Positions 19,478-32,035 of a DNA stretch of 36,300 nt are shown here, piece by piece. Under the pieces are notes generated by a model. It saw only the letters and a program-made list of their open reading frames with translations, was not told the DNA's origin and did not search any database. The position numbers and the translations under genes were made by a program. Source of the stretch: Chara braunii (taxonomy: Eukaryota > Streptophyta > Charophyceae > Charales > Characeae); NCBI GenBank assembly GCA_003427395.1, contig BFEA01000455.1:33078-69377 (forward strand). The letters are read 5' to 3'. How positions within the stretch are numbered: the stretch's first letter is position 1; each line of letters starts with the position of its first letter.

Positions 19478-22400
19478 AAGTGCGTAGCCTGTGGGACAGT
19501 GGATCTAATGGTAAAAGGCTTCAAGTGCTCAACCATGGTGGATACGGGAACCGAAATAAACATTATCCGAAAAGCGGACGCGGTCAGGTTCGGATTGGAG
19601 ATAGACCGCTCGGATTGCGGTATCCTGCATGGAGCCCACTGCAAAGCGGTGTTTTGCGGGATAGCCTCGAATGTACTTATCGAGGTTGGAAGAGTGAAGG
19701 CCAGGGTGTGCTTCTTCGTTATATCTGACGTCGATCACGAGATTCTCTTGGGAAGATCTTTCTTATGCAGGACTGAGACATTGATGTTTAACAAACACGA
19801 TGGGACTCTGATCCTTATCATGTGTGACCCTGCCTACGGGAATTATGAGGTGATTACCTGCAGAAATACAGAGCCTCGAAGCATAAGGAACCGACCCAAT
19901 CCGGGCTCATTCACGATTGAGGAGTCAGAGGGCGAGCGCCGGAGAATCCTTATGGAACTAGAAAAGGAGGAAAGAGTCGAGGCATTTTCCCTCAGCTTGT
20001 CGGACGTGAATAAGGCCATGAACATAGTGGCAACGTACGAGATGGTGGATCCAGACGCCATTCAGGCACTAAGGGAGCAAGTCCTGGATTGCCCCCAGGC
20101 TGGGGAGTTGGAGTTGGTGTATCGACTTCCGAGGGGAGGGAGGAACCCGACGTCAATACAAGCACAAGTTGTAAGCCGGTCCTTTTTAGGGGACGGCTCA
20201 AGCAAGGTTCCCAAAAGGCGGTACAAGACGATAGACAAAAAGTGTCGCCTAGTACCGGTCCTCGTTACCGAAGATGAGGAAGTATACTATGAACGAGAGC
20301 GAGGGTTGATACGGCAGATGAAGGAGAGCGCCTCCGCTGGACCGTGTCGCATCAACGAAGAAAACGAGGGAAAGTCGATAATAGGAGAGCCCGACTTTCT
20401 ACTGCCCTAGGAAAGAACATTAATGGTGGAACTAATGAAGAAGAGGCATCGCGCCTATGCGTTCAGTGATGAGGAGCGCGGCAAGTTGGATGTGGACAAG
20501 ATTCCTATGATCCACATCCACACCGTGCCGCATGAGCCATGAAACTTGAGGGGGGCGCGATATCCTAATCCTGACGAAGAAAAGAAGGTGGTTTATTAGC
20601 TCGACGGCAAGATACGTACGCATGTCGCCGACTACTCAAGTGAGCCGTATGCATCCCCGTGGTTTTGTTTCATCAAGCCGACGCTGCGATGGGTGCAAAA
20701 TTTGCAGTGGCTAAATGCGGTGACTGTGCGAGATGCGGGAGGATTGCCAAATGTGGATGCGTTGTCAGAATCCTGTGCTGGAAGACATATAATTTTCCTT
20801 ATAGACCTTTACTCCGGGTATGACCAGTTTCCGGTCTACCCGCCAGACAGGTCAGTGACGACAATACATACGCCTCGAGGGCTGATCCATATGAATGTGG
20901 CTCCGCAAGGGTGGACCAATGCGGTAGCAATGGTTCAACGGGCCATGATTCGAGCTATCCTGTCAGTCAGCTCGCACATCACACAACCGTATATCGATGA
21001 CCTGGCGGTGAAGGGGCCAATGGTGAAGGAGAACGACGAAGTCCTGCCAGGTGTGAGGCGCTTTGTCTGGAGGCATATTCAGGACCTTGAGAAAGTCTTG
21101 AACCTGCTTGAAGAGCATAATCTCATTACGAGTGGGGCCAAATCCAGACATTGCATGAGGGAAGCTACTATCTTAGGGTTCATTTGTAGTGAGAAGGGCC
21201 GTCGACCGGACGTAAAGAAGACGGAGAAGATTATTGAGTGGCCAGTACCATTCCACTCAATAACTGATGTTAGAAGCTTCCTCGACACATGTGGATTTTG
21301 GAGGGCATTCGTCAAACATTTCGCCGCCAAGACTGAGCACCTGAGAAAATTGGTTCGTCAGGATCAGGAGTGGGTCTGGGGTGAAGAGCATGAGAGAGTG
21401 GTGGCAGAAATGAAGGAAGAGTTCAGAGAGGGAGGGTTGGTACTGGGAGCGTCAGACTATAACGCCACGGAGACGAGATCATTCATTGTCGAAACAGATG
21501 CTGGACCGACTGCCTTAGGTAGAGTTTTAATTCAGGTAGATACAAAAGAGAAAGAAAGACCGCTGCGATTTGAAAGTCGAACTCTCTGTACGACTGAGAG
21601 AAACTACTCTCTGTTTAAGGGAGAGACTCTCGTCGTCCTCCATTGTCTGCGAATCTTTCGGAACTATATCTTTGGCAGGAGATTCATATTAAAGTGGACC
21701 GGAATGCTCTGGCCTATTCCCTAAGGAATTATGTTCCTTCTGATCCGACTGTTGCCAGATGGTTAACATACATCTGGATGTTTAATTTTGAGCTGGAACG
21801 AATCCCTGGGAGTAAGAACAGGGCTGACGGGCTGAGCCACATCAACTGGGATAAGCAAGAGGGGGAGGCAATAGAAGACACGCCCCTGGTTGATGGCTTT
21901 ATGGATCAGGAAGAGGACATCCGTCTTCACATCAATAAGTGGTCCCCGCGAGTGTCTAACAGCATGGGTCATCCCATTTGGCATGCGTCAACTGGGCATG
22001 AACGGAAGGCAGAGCTGGTCCTCAAACCCTTCGAGGAGGAAGACCCTTGGGGCGGTAAAGACGTCCAGTGGATGATGAAGTTGGCATTGGCAGGCACGCA
22101 TAGTCTGACAAAGGAAGTAAGGGCGATAGAGGAAGGACCAGATTAGGTAGAAAGGCACGAGGAGTTAATGGGAGTGATGTATCTCCTCGTCAATACGCTT
22201 CTGCAAGGAAACTTTGATCAGATAGGCTCGGTGAACCCAACTGAGAATGTGGATGTGGTGCCGGAAAGCCAAGATGACGAGTTTGAGGAAGGGGAGATCA
22301 AAGAGGCATTCCGAGCAGAAGAGTACGATGGGATCTACGTGGAACTGGGAGTTCTTCTATCATGCGAAATTCGAAATAGAAATGCGAGCGATAGAGCCCA

Positions 22401-23550
22401 AAGGATGATGGAACGCTGTTTGGTGAGAGATGGTCATCTCTTTGTGAGAAGGCAAGTGGGAAACCCCAGGAGAGTCGTATGTGGCAGGAATCGTCAGATC
22501 GATGTTATAGTTGCGGTTCATGATGGCATTGCAGGAGGACACCAAGGAGTTAGTGCCACATATGCCAAAATAAGTGAGCTATATTATTGAGACGGGATGA
22601 TGGAGATGGTTAGTAAGTTTTGTCGGTCGTGCTTACCTTGTCGAGAGCGATCTCGTCTGAGGCCAGGAGAGTCGTTGCATCCGAGGCTGGAAAGGAAAGT
22701 AGGGGCCGTAGTACATCTCGACTTGCTCTTCATGCCACTTGGGGATCATGGCTACAACTACATCTTCGATGTGCGTGATAACCTGTCTGCCTTTGTGGAT
22801 GGGCGGGCCATTCGTACAAAGACGGGGCAGGTCTTGGTTAGCTGCATCGAGGAGTACTACCTGCGTTATCCCTTTGTCAGAGGGTTCGTAATGGATAGAA
22901 GTTCGGAGTTTACCTGCTAGGAGGTGCAAGAGTTGTTGTCAAGGTACGGAGTGGTAGCTAATTACACCACGGTCCGCGCACCCCCAGGCAAACGCTCCAG
23001 TGAAAAGAGGACACAACACCATTACGAATCTGCTGGCTAAGTGGACTGAAGGTAGACCTAATCAGTGGCCAAAGTACCTAAGAGCGGCATTCTTTGTCGA
23101 AAATATTACTGTGAAAAGGACCACTAGATACGCACCAACCACGCTATGGTATGAGAGGCGCGCTACCTTCCCAATCGAGAGCTTCCTAAAGACTTGGAGG
23201 TGTCGGCATTTGGAGGTCAACCTGTCTTTCAAAGAATTGCTCGATATTCGAGCATTGCAGGTGGGTGCAATAGAGGAAAGGATTCAGGAAGCGTCAAACC
23301 AAGTGGAAAGGAGCCGTATGGAAGATAAGGCCCGTTGAGACCAGTCGGCGCGAGTACGGAAAGTACCCTTGGCAGTTGGGGACGTCGTACTCTCCTGTAT
23401 GATTCATCCTTGGAGAAGCAGTGGTCCAAGAAACTCGACAAGAGGTGGTTAGGTCCCTATCGGATTGTGCGATGCGGAAATTTCGGCGCGTACCAGATTG
23501 AAGAGTTAAATGGAACAGAGTGGAAGGACTGGTGTCGGGAGCAAGACTGA
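19478..23550 (+). pseudogene. Element 2 pol: protease, RT, RNase H, integrase
   Basis: The domain order is Ty3/gypsy. Protease: STMVDTGTEINII (Asp codon 19541) and EILLGRSFL. RT: IDLYSGYDQFPV, APQGWTNAVAMVQ and catalytic YIDD (20990-21001). RNase H: IVETDAGPTAL (about 21485) and RNYSLFKGETL. Integrase: HHCC zinc module (HDGIAGGHQG...CRSCLPC, about 22518-22640), core motifs VVHLDLLFMP and FVMDRSSEF, and the C-terminal GPY module RWLGPYRIV (about 23448). No chromodomain is seen. The position expected for the third catalytic residue (Glu) reads Lys (APVKRGH, about 22997-23017). Stops: TAG 20408, TGA 20540, TAG 20597, TAG 22144, TGA 22588, TAG 22918, TGA 23336. Frame slips lie near 21690, 22980 and 23390. 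Not functional as it stands. Confidence 0.9.
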
Positions 23551-23797
23551 AGAAGTTTGTGGCAATGGAAGAGGTAAGATAGATGATCTAGCTTCTTTAG
23601 AGTAGGGATGATAGGATACGTAAACTAGATAGGATGCATGTTGTATGTGTTTTGTTTGACCTGAGCCGACTTTAGTTACCACCTGTTTGCTTACCCCAAT
23701 GTGTGCCTGTTGTCTCCTTCGCCTGTTGTGCAGGTCTGAATTTACGAAGACAGCAATGCGAATAGGAGGGAGGGGGACGCGGCCGCCATGAAGACCA

Positions 23798-26244
23798 TTG
23801 GGAGCATCAGGAGGGTACGAGCGGCATGAGTCTCACCACCGAGAGAGTACGTCGGTGTACGATGATGGGGATATTGAGTTGTTCCTGGACGAGTTCTGGG
23901 GGTATGCAGATCATATAGGCCGGACTATGACCCAGGCGATCAAGAGGCTGAGAGAGACCGGCAGGTTCACGGAGCCCATTGCACAGATTCGTAGGGAGGC
24001 AAGAATAAGGCCAGAGGTGGAGGCGAGGATGCAGGAGCTACAACCATCACCTGTGGGACCTGACGGCAGACCGATCCGCCTGGAAATCGAGAATGCAGAG
24101 GAGTTCATTCCCGCCTTCGAGCAGTTCATGCGTGGTCAGGGTATATTGAGGGATGAATGGGCAAGAACATTGCCCCTATGGACGAGGAAGGCAGAAATAC
24201 CCTTGGCCGGGCAAATTAGGGACATGGCTCAGGATTGGGAGAGTTGTAGGGCGCACTTGAGAAAGGCATTCCGACGGTCAGAGCCGCCTCAGCCAAGAGT
24301 TGAGAGACGCCAGAGGAGCAAGAGTCAAAGGGACCCTGAACCCAGTGAGGCCAGGCCATCTCGAGGGGGACGGAAGGCACTCGCCCGGCGAGAGGAGGAG
24401 TCAGTGCCTGAGACTGAGGGGCGAGGGGCATATCCTGAGTGCGGGTTGGGACCGGTGGGGTTCCATCGCTTTACCGAGGTGGACTGGGAGGATCTCCACA
24501 GCACACACGAGAGGAGATGCGAACCTCAGGAGAGCCTCTGCAGGAATTGGAGGCGCATCTGGATGTCTCGCAGTGGAGAGTACCGCCGACGAGCGGGGGA
24601 CGTGACAAGCCGACAAAGGAGGTACCATGAGAGGAGGTGATAGAGGTTGAGGAGGATACTCCCCCTCAGACACCGGCTGTGGTGCTGAGACTTGGGAACA
24701 CACCAGAGAGCGCACCCAGCAGAGAGGAGGGGTCACAGCGAGGGGAGATCCCACTACCGCCGCCGGAGATGGTCCCTTCACCAGGAGGAAGGGTAGAGGG
24801 GGAAAGAGAGAGGGCTGACCGGAGGAGAGAAGCCCTTGCCAAGATTGACAGGCATCTGGCAGCCCACGCCTTGGAGCACCCTGACCTGGAGGAGTCTGTA
24901 CCTGTGGAGCCACCCCAGGTGTCGCGTCAGGCCGCGAGAGAGATGAGAGCGGAGATCCCGGAGAGAGCTGACCGTCGCACGAGAGAGATAGTGCCAGCAG
25001 GGGAGACGGCTTAGGAAAAGCGGGCCAGAGTAGGGAAGCGCTTGGAAAAAATCTGGCAAGAGAGACAGAGGTTGGAAGAGGCGGGAGCACTCCCGGATCA
25101 ACCACCACCGCATAAGCCATATGGAATCAAAGAGATGTGGGATGAGTTCCTTGATCCGCATGGTAAGGAACTGACGGCTCCAGAAAGGGCAGAGGTAGGG
25201 ACCTCGAAGAAAGCAGATGAGTACTTGGACCGAAAGATCCGCTTCCTGTCCAAGACATCCTTCGACGGATATATGATGTTGGAAGCTGATCTGAGAGGGA
25301 AAGGGATGAAGGAGATAAGTCATGGAGTGCGTTTGGAAGCCGTCGAGGCTGAGGTCCGCGAGCTCAGAGCGTTGGTGGCTAGTCAGGCTGCCATCATTCA
25401 GGACCTGAGACAGCAGCTTCGAGGTGGAGTGGACAGGGCAGAGAGCAGCCGACAGGGAGAGCAGAGACAGCCAGAGCGTGGCTTATCAGGGCAACCATTC
25501 ACAGCTGAGCTTCGGCAGGGGTCGTCAATTGGAAGAGTCATCTTGAACCCTGAGGAGGCGAAAACCAAGAGGGAAGCAGAGAGAGAAACCTTGGAGTACA
25601 GAGCCCCTACTGAACTCGCCACACTGCCTATAGTGATAGTAGGCCCCACCATGCCACCATCAGTTGAGGAGGGGCGGCCGACGGCCAGTAGTGAGCCAGT
25701 CCAGCGCTCAACATAGGGGTCTATGGATGTGCTTCTCGAGGCAGTTCACTCTATGCAAGAGGAGGCGAGCTTATTTTTGCCTGAGCAGAGGGTAGAGGAG
25801 CCTCCTGACAGAGAGATGGGGATTGAGATAGAAAGCGTCATTGAGGGCAGGCCCCAGAGGTTGGATACACCTGAGTATCGGCCAGAGGAGGTTGGGATAC
25901 AACCAGAGCCTAGTACGCAGGAGTTGGGGACATGACCTGAAGAGCCTATGGACGTGCCTCAGAGTTACGAACTGGGCAGGGAGACCAGCGAGGCACCATC
26001 GTCACTAGGGTCTCAGGGGGAGAAGAAAAAGTCCAAGAAATGGTTTGACGCATCCTGTTTCTTTTGCAAAAAGGAAGGTCATCGAGCCATGCAGTGTCCT
26101 AAGTTCTTGAAGGACCTGGCTGGAGGGAAAGTTACGAGGAGTGGCAGAAAGATGTATGATAGGCAGGGTAGGGTGGTAGAGCTATCTGCCGATGGAGGTA
26201 GGGCTCGGCTATATAGGCAAAACCAGGAGGAGATGGGTGAGTAG
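23798..26244 (+). pseudogene. Element 2 third ORF: second gag-like protein with zinc knuckle
   Basis: This lies about 250 bp after integrase, the place of env-like genes. It begins with an acidic, gag-like DDGDIELFLDEFWGYADHIG segment, followed by RLRETGRFTEPIAQIRREAR and an EEFIPAFEQFMRGQG segment. A frame slip near 24505 leads into one long charged frame (24439-26244) with a heptad-like VRLEAVEAEVRELRALVASQ. It ends with the zinc knuckle CFFCKKEGHRAMQC (C-x2-C-x4-H-x4-C, about 26058-26098). Stops in that frame: TGA 24628, TAG 25012, TAG 25714, TGA 25933. No signal peptide or membrane segment is seen, so it is not envelope-like. It may be a second gag, a gag captured from another element, or the remnant of an abutting element. 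Confidence 0.72.
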
Positions 26245-28164
26245 GGACTGAGTTGCCTATAGACTAGTAGAGTTAGAGTTCTTCGCACAGAGAGATTGAG
26301 TTAGAGATGAACATTTTTTTTAGAGTCATTCATGTGTAGTCTATCTAGTTGTACATATGTAACACATAGTTCTTAACATATTTTTGGGATTCTTTTGTTG
26401 TAACTTAGGAGATAGTATTCAGTTGTATGATATATTTTGAGTGTGCAGTTACGTGTAATTTGTGAGGATAGATTTCATCTGTATTTTTAGTGTAATATGA
26501 AATTTTATATACTTGGGACATGAGTGTTACTTGGTTGAGTAGAGTGGCGGGGCATTCATTTCCCAAGTATACATTGAGTATACACCCTATGAGGCTTATC
26601 GTTGTATCAATGTATGATGGCTTTGTATGAGAGATGTGCAGGATGCATCTCATGTTCTATGGATGTGAACCATGTAAAATTGTCTACTCTTCGGTATACT
26701 CGTGCGACCTGCTTACGAGCAGATGTTTGGGCCGGGTATAAGGAGTGAGAGTGCAGTCTGTTCCTGTGGAAGAGTTTGTGAATCCTAAGGGATTTATGAG
26801 TCTCTGAGACTCAAATGCTTCACCATGCCAAAATGTTTTATTGTCGAGTTGTGGCAAGGACCCATAAGATGGTCCCTTAGTGTTGAGTTGTTTTATGGAT
26901 AAGACCCCTTCAGTATGGAAGGGTGGTGATATTTGTTTGTTGGAAGGCTCATTTCCAGATGGAAGATGTGTTAAAAAGGTCGTGTGGAGATCACTGGGAC
27001 ACCTAATGTGAGAGGCACCTTTGATGACTAAAGGTAGGTAATAGATTCAATGGCATGGTAGAATGATTTGAATGATAAAGCCTGACGAGAAGGACCATGT
27101 TTTTTGCTTGGCCATTGAAAGTCGCAAAAACCTTCATTGAGAGATGTCGCTGAGAGGTGACCTTCTTGCTCTGATCAAGTAAGGAGGTCACGACCTTGTG
27201 AGCCTGGCGATGATTTTGTTTTGTGAAAGTGGAGAGGTTGCCGTGTTTCTCTGTGTTGTCCCACAAAGGACTGGTAAATACCTTTTATGTGTGATAGACC
27301 TCTGTGTAGTCCCGTAGTAGGCCCGTATTGTTGCGGCACACCGTCCAGCCACTTGTGTTAATCTTGGGGCATTATGAGAGACCCAGCTAGGGGTATAACT
27401 GACATCACTGAGGCGCAACCCCCAGTGTTGGCTGCTGATCAGTGCAACCTGACAGCGGGCCCACGTCTCGCCAGAAGGGGTAAAAACTTAAAGGGGTATG
27501 GCCACCCAAGAGGGTTTTACCTGCCGTGGGATGGCGTGGGATAAGAGTCGAGTCTTTTAGAGTCCTGATTGAATGTTTATCAGGAAAAAAGCCTATCGTG
27601 GCGCAATCTGTGAGGGCACTACCGCTGAAATAACAAATGTGGTGGGTCGTAGATCTGACACAATCACCCAGACTATGGTGGGCCAAGATGGAGACCTAGC
27701 CTTCCTGTACTAGATTGCAGGAGGTATGTTGAGATACGATTTATATATATATATATATATGTTTGATTGTGAGAATTATTGGAGGGAGGCGAGAATGTCT
27801 TCTTAGGTCTCGCCCGCGTCCTTGGTTATGGCCCTGCTCAGGCTCGTAGGGTAGAAACTAAGGATACTTAACGAGAAGCCGGCGTTTGTCTAGGACGAAG
27901 GGAAGAGGATGGTTGAAAGGGGCCGCTGAGACTTATGTTGCAGTACGTATGTCCAATACACCTGTGTCCTAGTGTCAGGGCAATGGAGACCCAAGTTGGA
28001 GGCAGCATATAGTTATAAGGGCTTGGATTGTTGGGGGCCTCAACATTGAGTCTGTCGGCTAATCGGGTTGGTTCCTTTTTCGTCAGCAGTTGGAGTGTGG
28101 ATGGATTTGTAGCTTTTCGATCTTGCGAAGCGACGCGGACATCACTTAATATGGTCCGGTAAGC
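26245..28164 (+). other. Element 2 3' non-coding region
   Basis: No conserved coding pattern in either strand between the third ORF and the 3' LTR. It has T-rich runs (26308-26500), an (AT)n tract at 27742-27760, and a purine-rich stretch at about 27898-27920 that could be an old polypurine tract. That stretch lies about 245 bp before the LTR, too far for the usual position. Just upstream of 28165 there is no purine tract. Confidence 0.45.
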
Positions 28165-30341
28165 TGTTGGTGCAAATACCCTGACAAGGGTATCCGCCCT
28201 GGTTTTTGTAAGTGACAGAAAATAAATAGACCCTGTGAGGCGCGACCGTAACTACGACCTATTTTTTGTTAAGGAGTTTGACTAAGAAAGAAGGTGAGTG
28301 GGCGTACAGTTTTAAGGCGCACATGTGATTCTTCTGTTTGATTGTGCAACCAACTTAGTTGACCGGTTTCATTTTTGCTATAGAGGAGAGTAAGGAATAA
28401 GAGGTTTGTCTTCGTTCGGCACGTTGGCCAGTGGTAGGCTTGGCGTAAGGAGTAGAGCGCAAGGTAGCCATGGCACCGATTAAGCAAGCTAGCGCGGATG
28501 CCTAGCGGCCGCGTGCTTAGTTGTAGGTGAGAATAAGGCCCGGGCGGTTCTCCCAGGGCTGGGCGCTGCGCCGCATCATCTTTTATTGAATTTTGCGCAG
28601 GCCAGTCTCAGGTTTGGGCTTAGCCCTATAGGTTACGACATTGGATTGCTGCGGCGGAGGTACGGGGTTCAAGGCCAGCGAGCGACGGCATGGGAGCGGC
28701 GGAGCACGAAGGGGACCAAGGGGTAGAGGGTCCCACAGGACTACCCCCTTGGTTTCGTAGAGGGAGCCCCGGTGGCAGGCCCGCAAAAAGGGGCCTGGAG
28801 AGGCGTCGTGCTGATTCCAACCCCGTTGTGTCTCTTATGATAGTCGTCGGTCTGATATTCCTTTTTTTTTTCCTTTTTTTTCCTTATTCTTTATTATCAC
28901 TATTTATCATCGTTGTTTTGTTTACCCAGTTGGTTGCATTCCGGAGCGTCTTGAGCCTAAGACCCGTGGCGTAGCTGCGGCTGCTGCTGTTCGAGAGGTC
29001 GATGTCAAGGGCCTGTAGCCGTTGCGGTCCGAAAGGTCAACGATTGTTCGGAGGTGATCCCTGGTGGGCCAGAGCAGATAGCTGAAGGTGGCGTGTCCGC
29101 CAGTGCTGAGTTAGTAGTGCCCAGTCCCTGTCTCCCCAAGCCCGGTCAACCGATTTTGTGGGGGACGGTGGGTACGCCGGGCCCGATGAGAAGAGGGCAG
29201 GGCGGTACCGCATAAAAGTATAAATCAAGTAGTTGCGCCTAGCTATTCGTCCATTCCTGCGTAAGCTATGCGGAAGTGCTGACACAGTGGCTCGTATGTT
29301 AACGGTCTGCAGAGCCCGACATCGAAGAGGGCAGGGAGGAGCGAGTGGCCATAGCATAGAGACAGAGGCGGACGCTGTTGCCATAGCTCTAGAGATAGCG
29401 TAGGCTGGGCAGGCGCAGAGGGCGGCATGCGAGTGTACGAACGGGAAGTGCAGTGCGAGGCTGGGATGGTGGGTGATGTGCGCCAGTAATCTTGGTTGAG
29501 GATCTGCGGAGACTATATCTTTGATCTATGGTTGTGGGCGCTAGTCGTCCACTCGACGTGCCTTTTGGTTGCATGCACGAAGGGCAGGCGAGGAAGCAAG
29601 CCGGGTTGTGTTAGTATTGGAGCTGATACCCGCTGTTCGGTGAGATGGAGGGCATGGTTGTTTTTGTCGATGATTGAGTTGTGGGGGCTAGGCGCCATCG
29701 CCATCTGAGATGGACCCGTGCCTGTGTGCAGTGCTAAGTTATCACATCGCCAGACTTCGAGGGTGAGTGCTCAGCGCCATATTCCTCCGACTAAGGCCGA
29801 GGGACGGACCACGCTGTGAGCTGCTGTATCTGCAAGTTTGGGGTGGGGAGTTGACCACCGCGGTGACATCTTTTGCATGCATAGCTGACGAAACAACGAT
29901 CCGTGTGTACTGGCTCAAGGGAGGGTACCTGTCATCCCGCAGGTCTTAGGATGCCGTGCGCCATAACCATCTGGGGGTGTGGATTCGGACGGTGCGCTAA
30001 GCAGCCATAATTGTCGAGTTGAGTCTGGGCCTTGTGTTCGGAGCTGCTTCGTTGCTGGCTTTCGGGTTTGGGCGCTGGTCGCCAGTTTGGTGTGTTTCCG
30101 ACTTACAAACATGAGAAGGGGGTGTGGTGCACCACCGCTGTCCGAAGAGGTCTGTAGCCGACCGAGGTAGTCGTGAGCACTGTCAGGTTTATGAGCTGTG
30201 CGTGCGGTCTGAGCGCCATCGTCATCTGAAGGGGTCTTGCAATCGAGCTGTGCTTTTTGGCTCCCTGAGTGTGTATGCTTACGTATCTTTGGGCTTTGGG
30301 TGGAGTTGTTGACCGCTAGTCTGATGTAGACCGTCGTATGG

Positions 30342-30342
<1 letters not shown>

Positions 30343-30404
<62 letters not shown>
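30343..30404. repeat. (GA)n microsatellite, expanded in the 3' LTR copy
   Basis: About 30 GA units here against about six to seven (with one interruption) at 9828-9845 in the 5' LTR. The flanks GGGTAGAG and ACAGTGGGGTTGATT are shared, so only the repeat length changed. Confidence 0.9.
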
Positions 30405-30407
<3 letters not shown>

Positions 30408-32035
30408 TGGGGTTGATTGCAGTGGCATCGAGGCTGGTGCCCATTACCCCGTGTGGCGTAGTGCGCTGCCAGATTGGTGATCGTCGAAATGAGGCACTGG
30501 GAGTCATTATTGTTTGTCAGGAGTTGAGGTTCGAGTTGCACGTCAGGCTGTTGTATCTCCGTGCTCTAAGTCTGGGCATCGGATTCCCGTCGGCCACATT
30601 TTCGAATTTTGAGTTCGGGAGTTACATTCCGAGATCTTTCGAGGGGAGGCGGTGTTCGGGTTGGGTATCAAATTGCTGTGTTTTCAAGCCTTGGGTGTTG
30701 GACACCGTTTCCGCCTGTCGAGGAACAGTGTTCGGGTTATGCCCAGGGCTGCCATGTCCTCGAGTGGTGAGTCTGGGCTGAGTATGGGCGCTGTGTGTGG
30801 TAACTGGTTGTGAAAGGTTTGGAGTCGGACTGTGCTCGTGAATTGTTGAGTATTGGAGCTCTGATTATGGGCGCTGTGCTCTGGTCTGCTATTCCTCCGA
30901 ACGTTGGGGTGGAGCATCGGGTTCCATCCTTCCATATCTGCGAGGCTTGGGATTGGGTGCCGTGGTCAGGGTTGCCATACCTCTGATCTGTGAGGACCAG
31001 GGTTAGAACTAGGAAGTACGCGAGTATGGTTGTACTGGCACCGGAGCTAGGGTCCGCCATCCTACGTTGCGGGGCATAAAGATAGAGGGACACTGCTACA
31101 AGAGTAGTCTATCATAGTTGTGGTGAGGAGAGGGATGGCCAGTACCTGTACAGGGAGAAAGAGGGAGGACTGAGCAGAAAGGGAGGCACGTACCTGGAGT
31201 TGGCGGCGGTCTGCCGTGTTAGCAGCCTGCGAAGTGGGCATTCTGTGGGTCGTCAGCCTGCAGGATTGGCATCTGCAGGCGCTGCTGGCGTGGTCGTTGG
31301 AGTAATTCCTGGAGGAGGGGCTGCTGCTGCGGCTGCTGCTACTGCCACTGCTACTGGGGTTAACTTTTTGGAGGGCAGTGTTGTGGCTGTTGCGGAGCTT
31401 GCTAAGGAAGGAGGTGTAGTGTGCAGAGAAGGAGTGCTGGGAATTGAGAGTTCATCAGGCAGGCCGGTGATGCAGTTGACTGGAGGTGGACCAAGCGGTT
31501 TTTACTTGGCCACCATTGAGGGGCCCTCAGGCGATGGAAGGTAACAAGGCCCTCTTCTGAGAGTTGAGTTGTCCCTCTCTTGTATCTCGAGTGTCTGAAA
31601 CCCCTCCTTCTGCCCTTCTTACTCTAAGAGTGATCCTGTTCTGAGAGGAAGGCGGCAGGCGGGATTGCAACCTGTAGGACCGCAGCAAGGCCTACGTGGG
31701 AGGTTACCCCACCGATTGCGGGAGCTCTGCCGGAACTCAGGAGGAGTTATGGAAGTAGGGAACTAAAAGGTAACCACCCATCACCCTTTATAAACCCAGA
31801 CTATAACCCCTATTTGTACTACCCATTGCATGTTTGACTGAGTATATGGCGTGCAACCCTACTTTGACTTGTTGTTTGACTTTCAGGACATGAATGAGAT
31901 AAAGTAAAGGAATGCATGCAAATCTCAGCTTCAGTTTTGTTAATTGACTGAAAGCAGATTGGAAAGAGAAATTGCATATGGGAAAGGGCCGGATGGAAAG
32001 CAGTTTTTGTGTGAGGTTTGACTGGGTTATTAAGG

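Noticed and set aside
18065-20410. Alternative genetic code or programmed UAG readthrough
   Set aside because: TGA stops and frame slips occur in the same element, and the oxygenase gene itself ends with a normal TAG, so decay is the simpler reading.
27480-27530. AAACTTAAAGG word reminiscent of small-subunit rRNA
   Set aside because: Only about 11 bases match; the surrounding sequence does not follow rRNA.
27898-27920. Polypurine tract of element 2
   Set aside because: It is purine-rich but lies about 245 bp upstream of the LTR, while the real tract should abut it. Noted only as a possibility.
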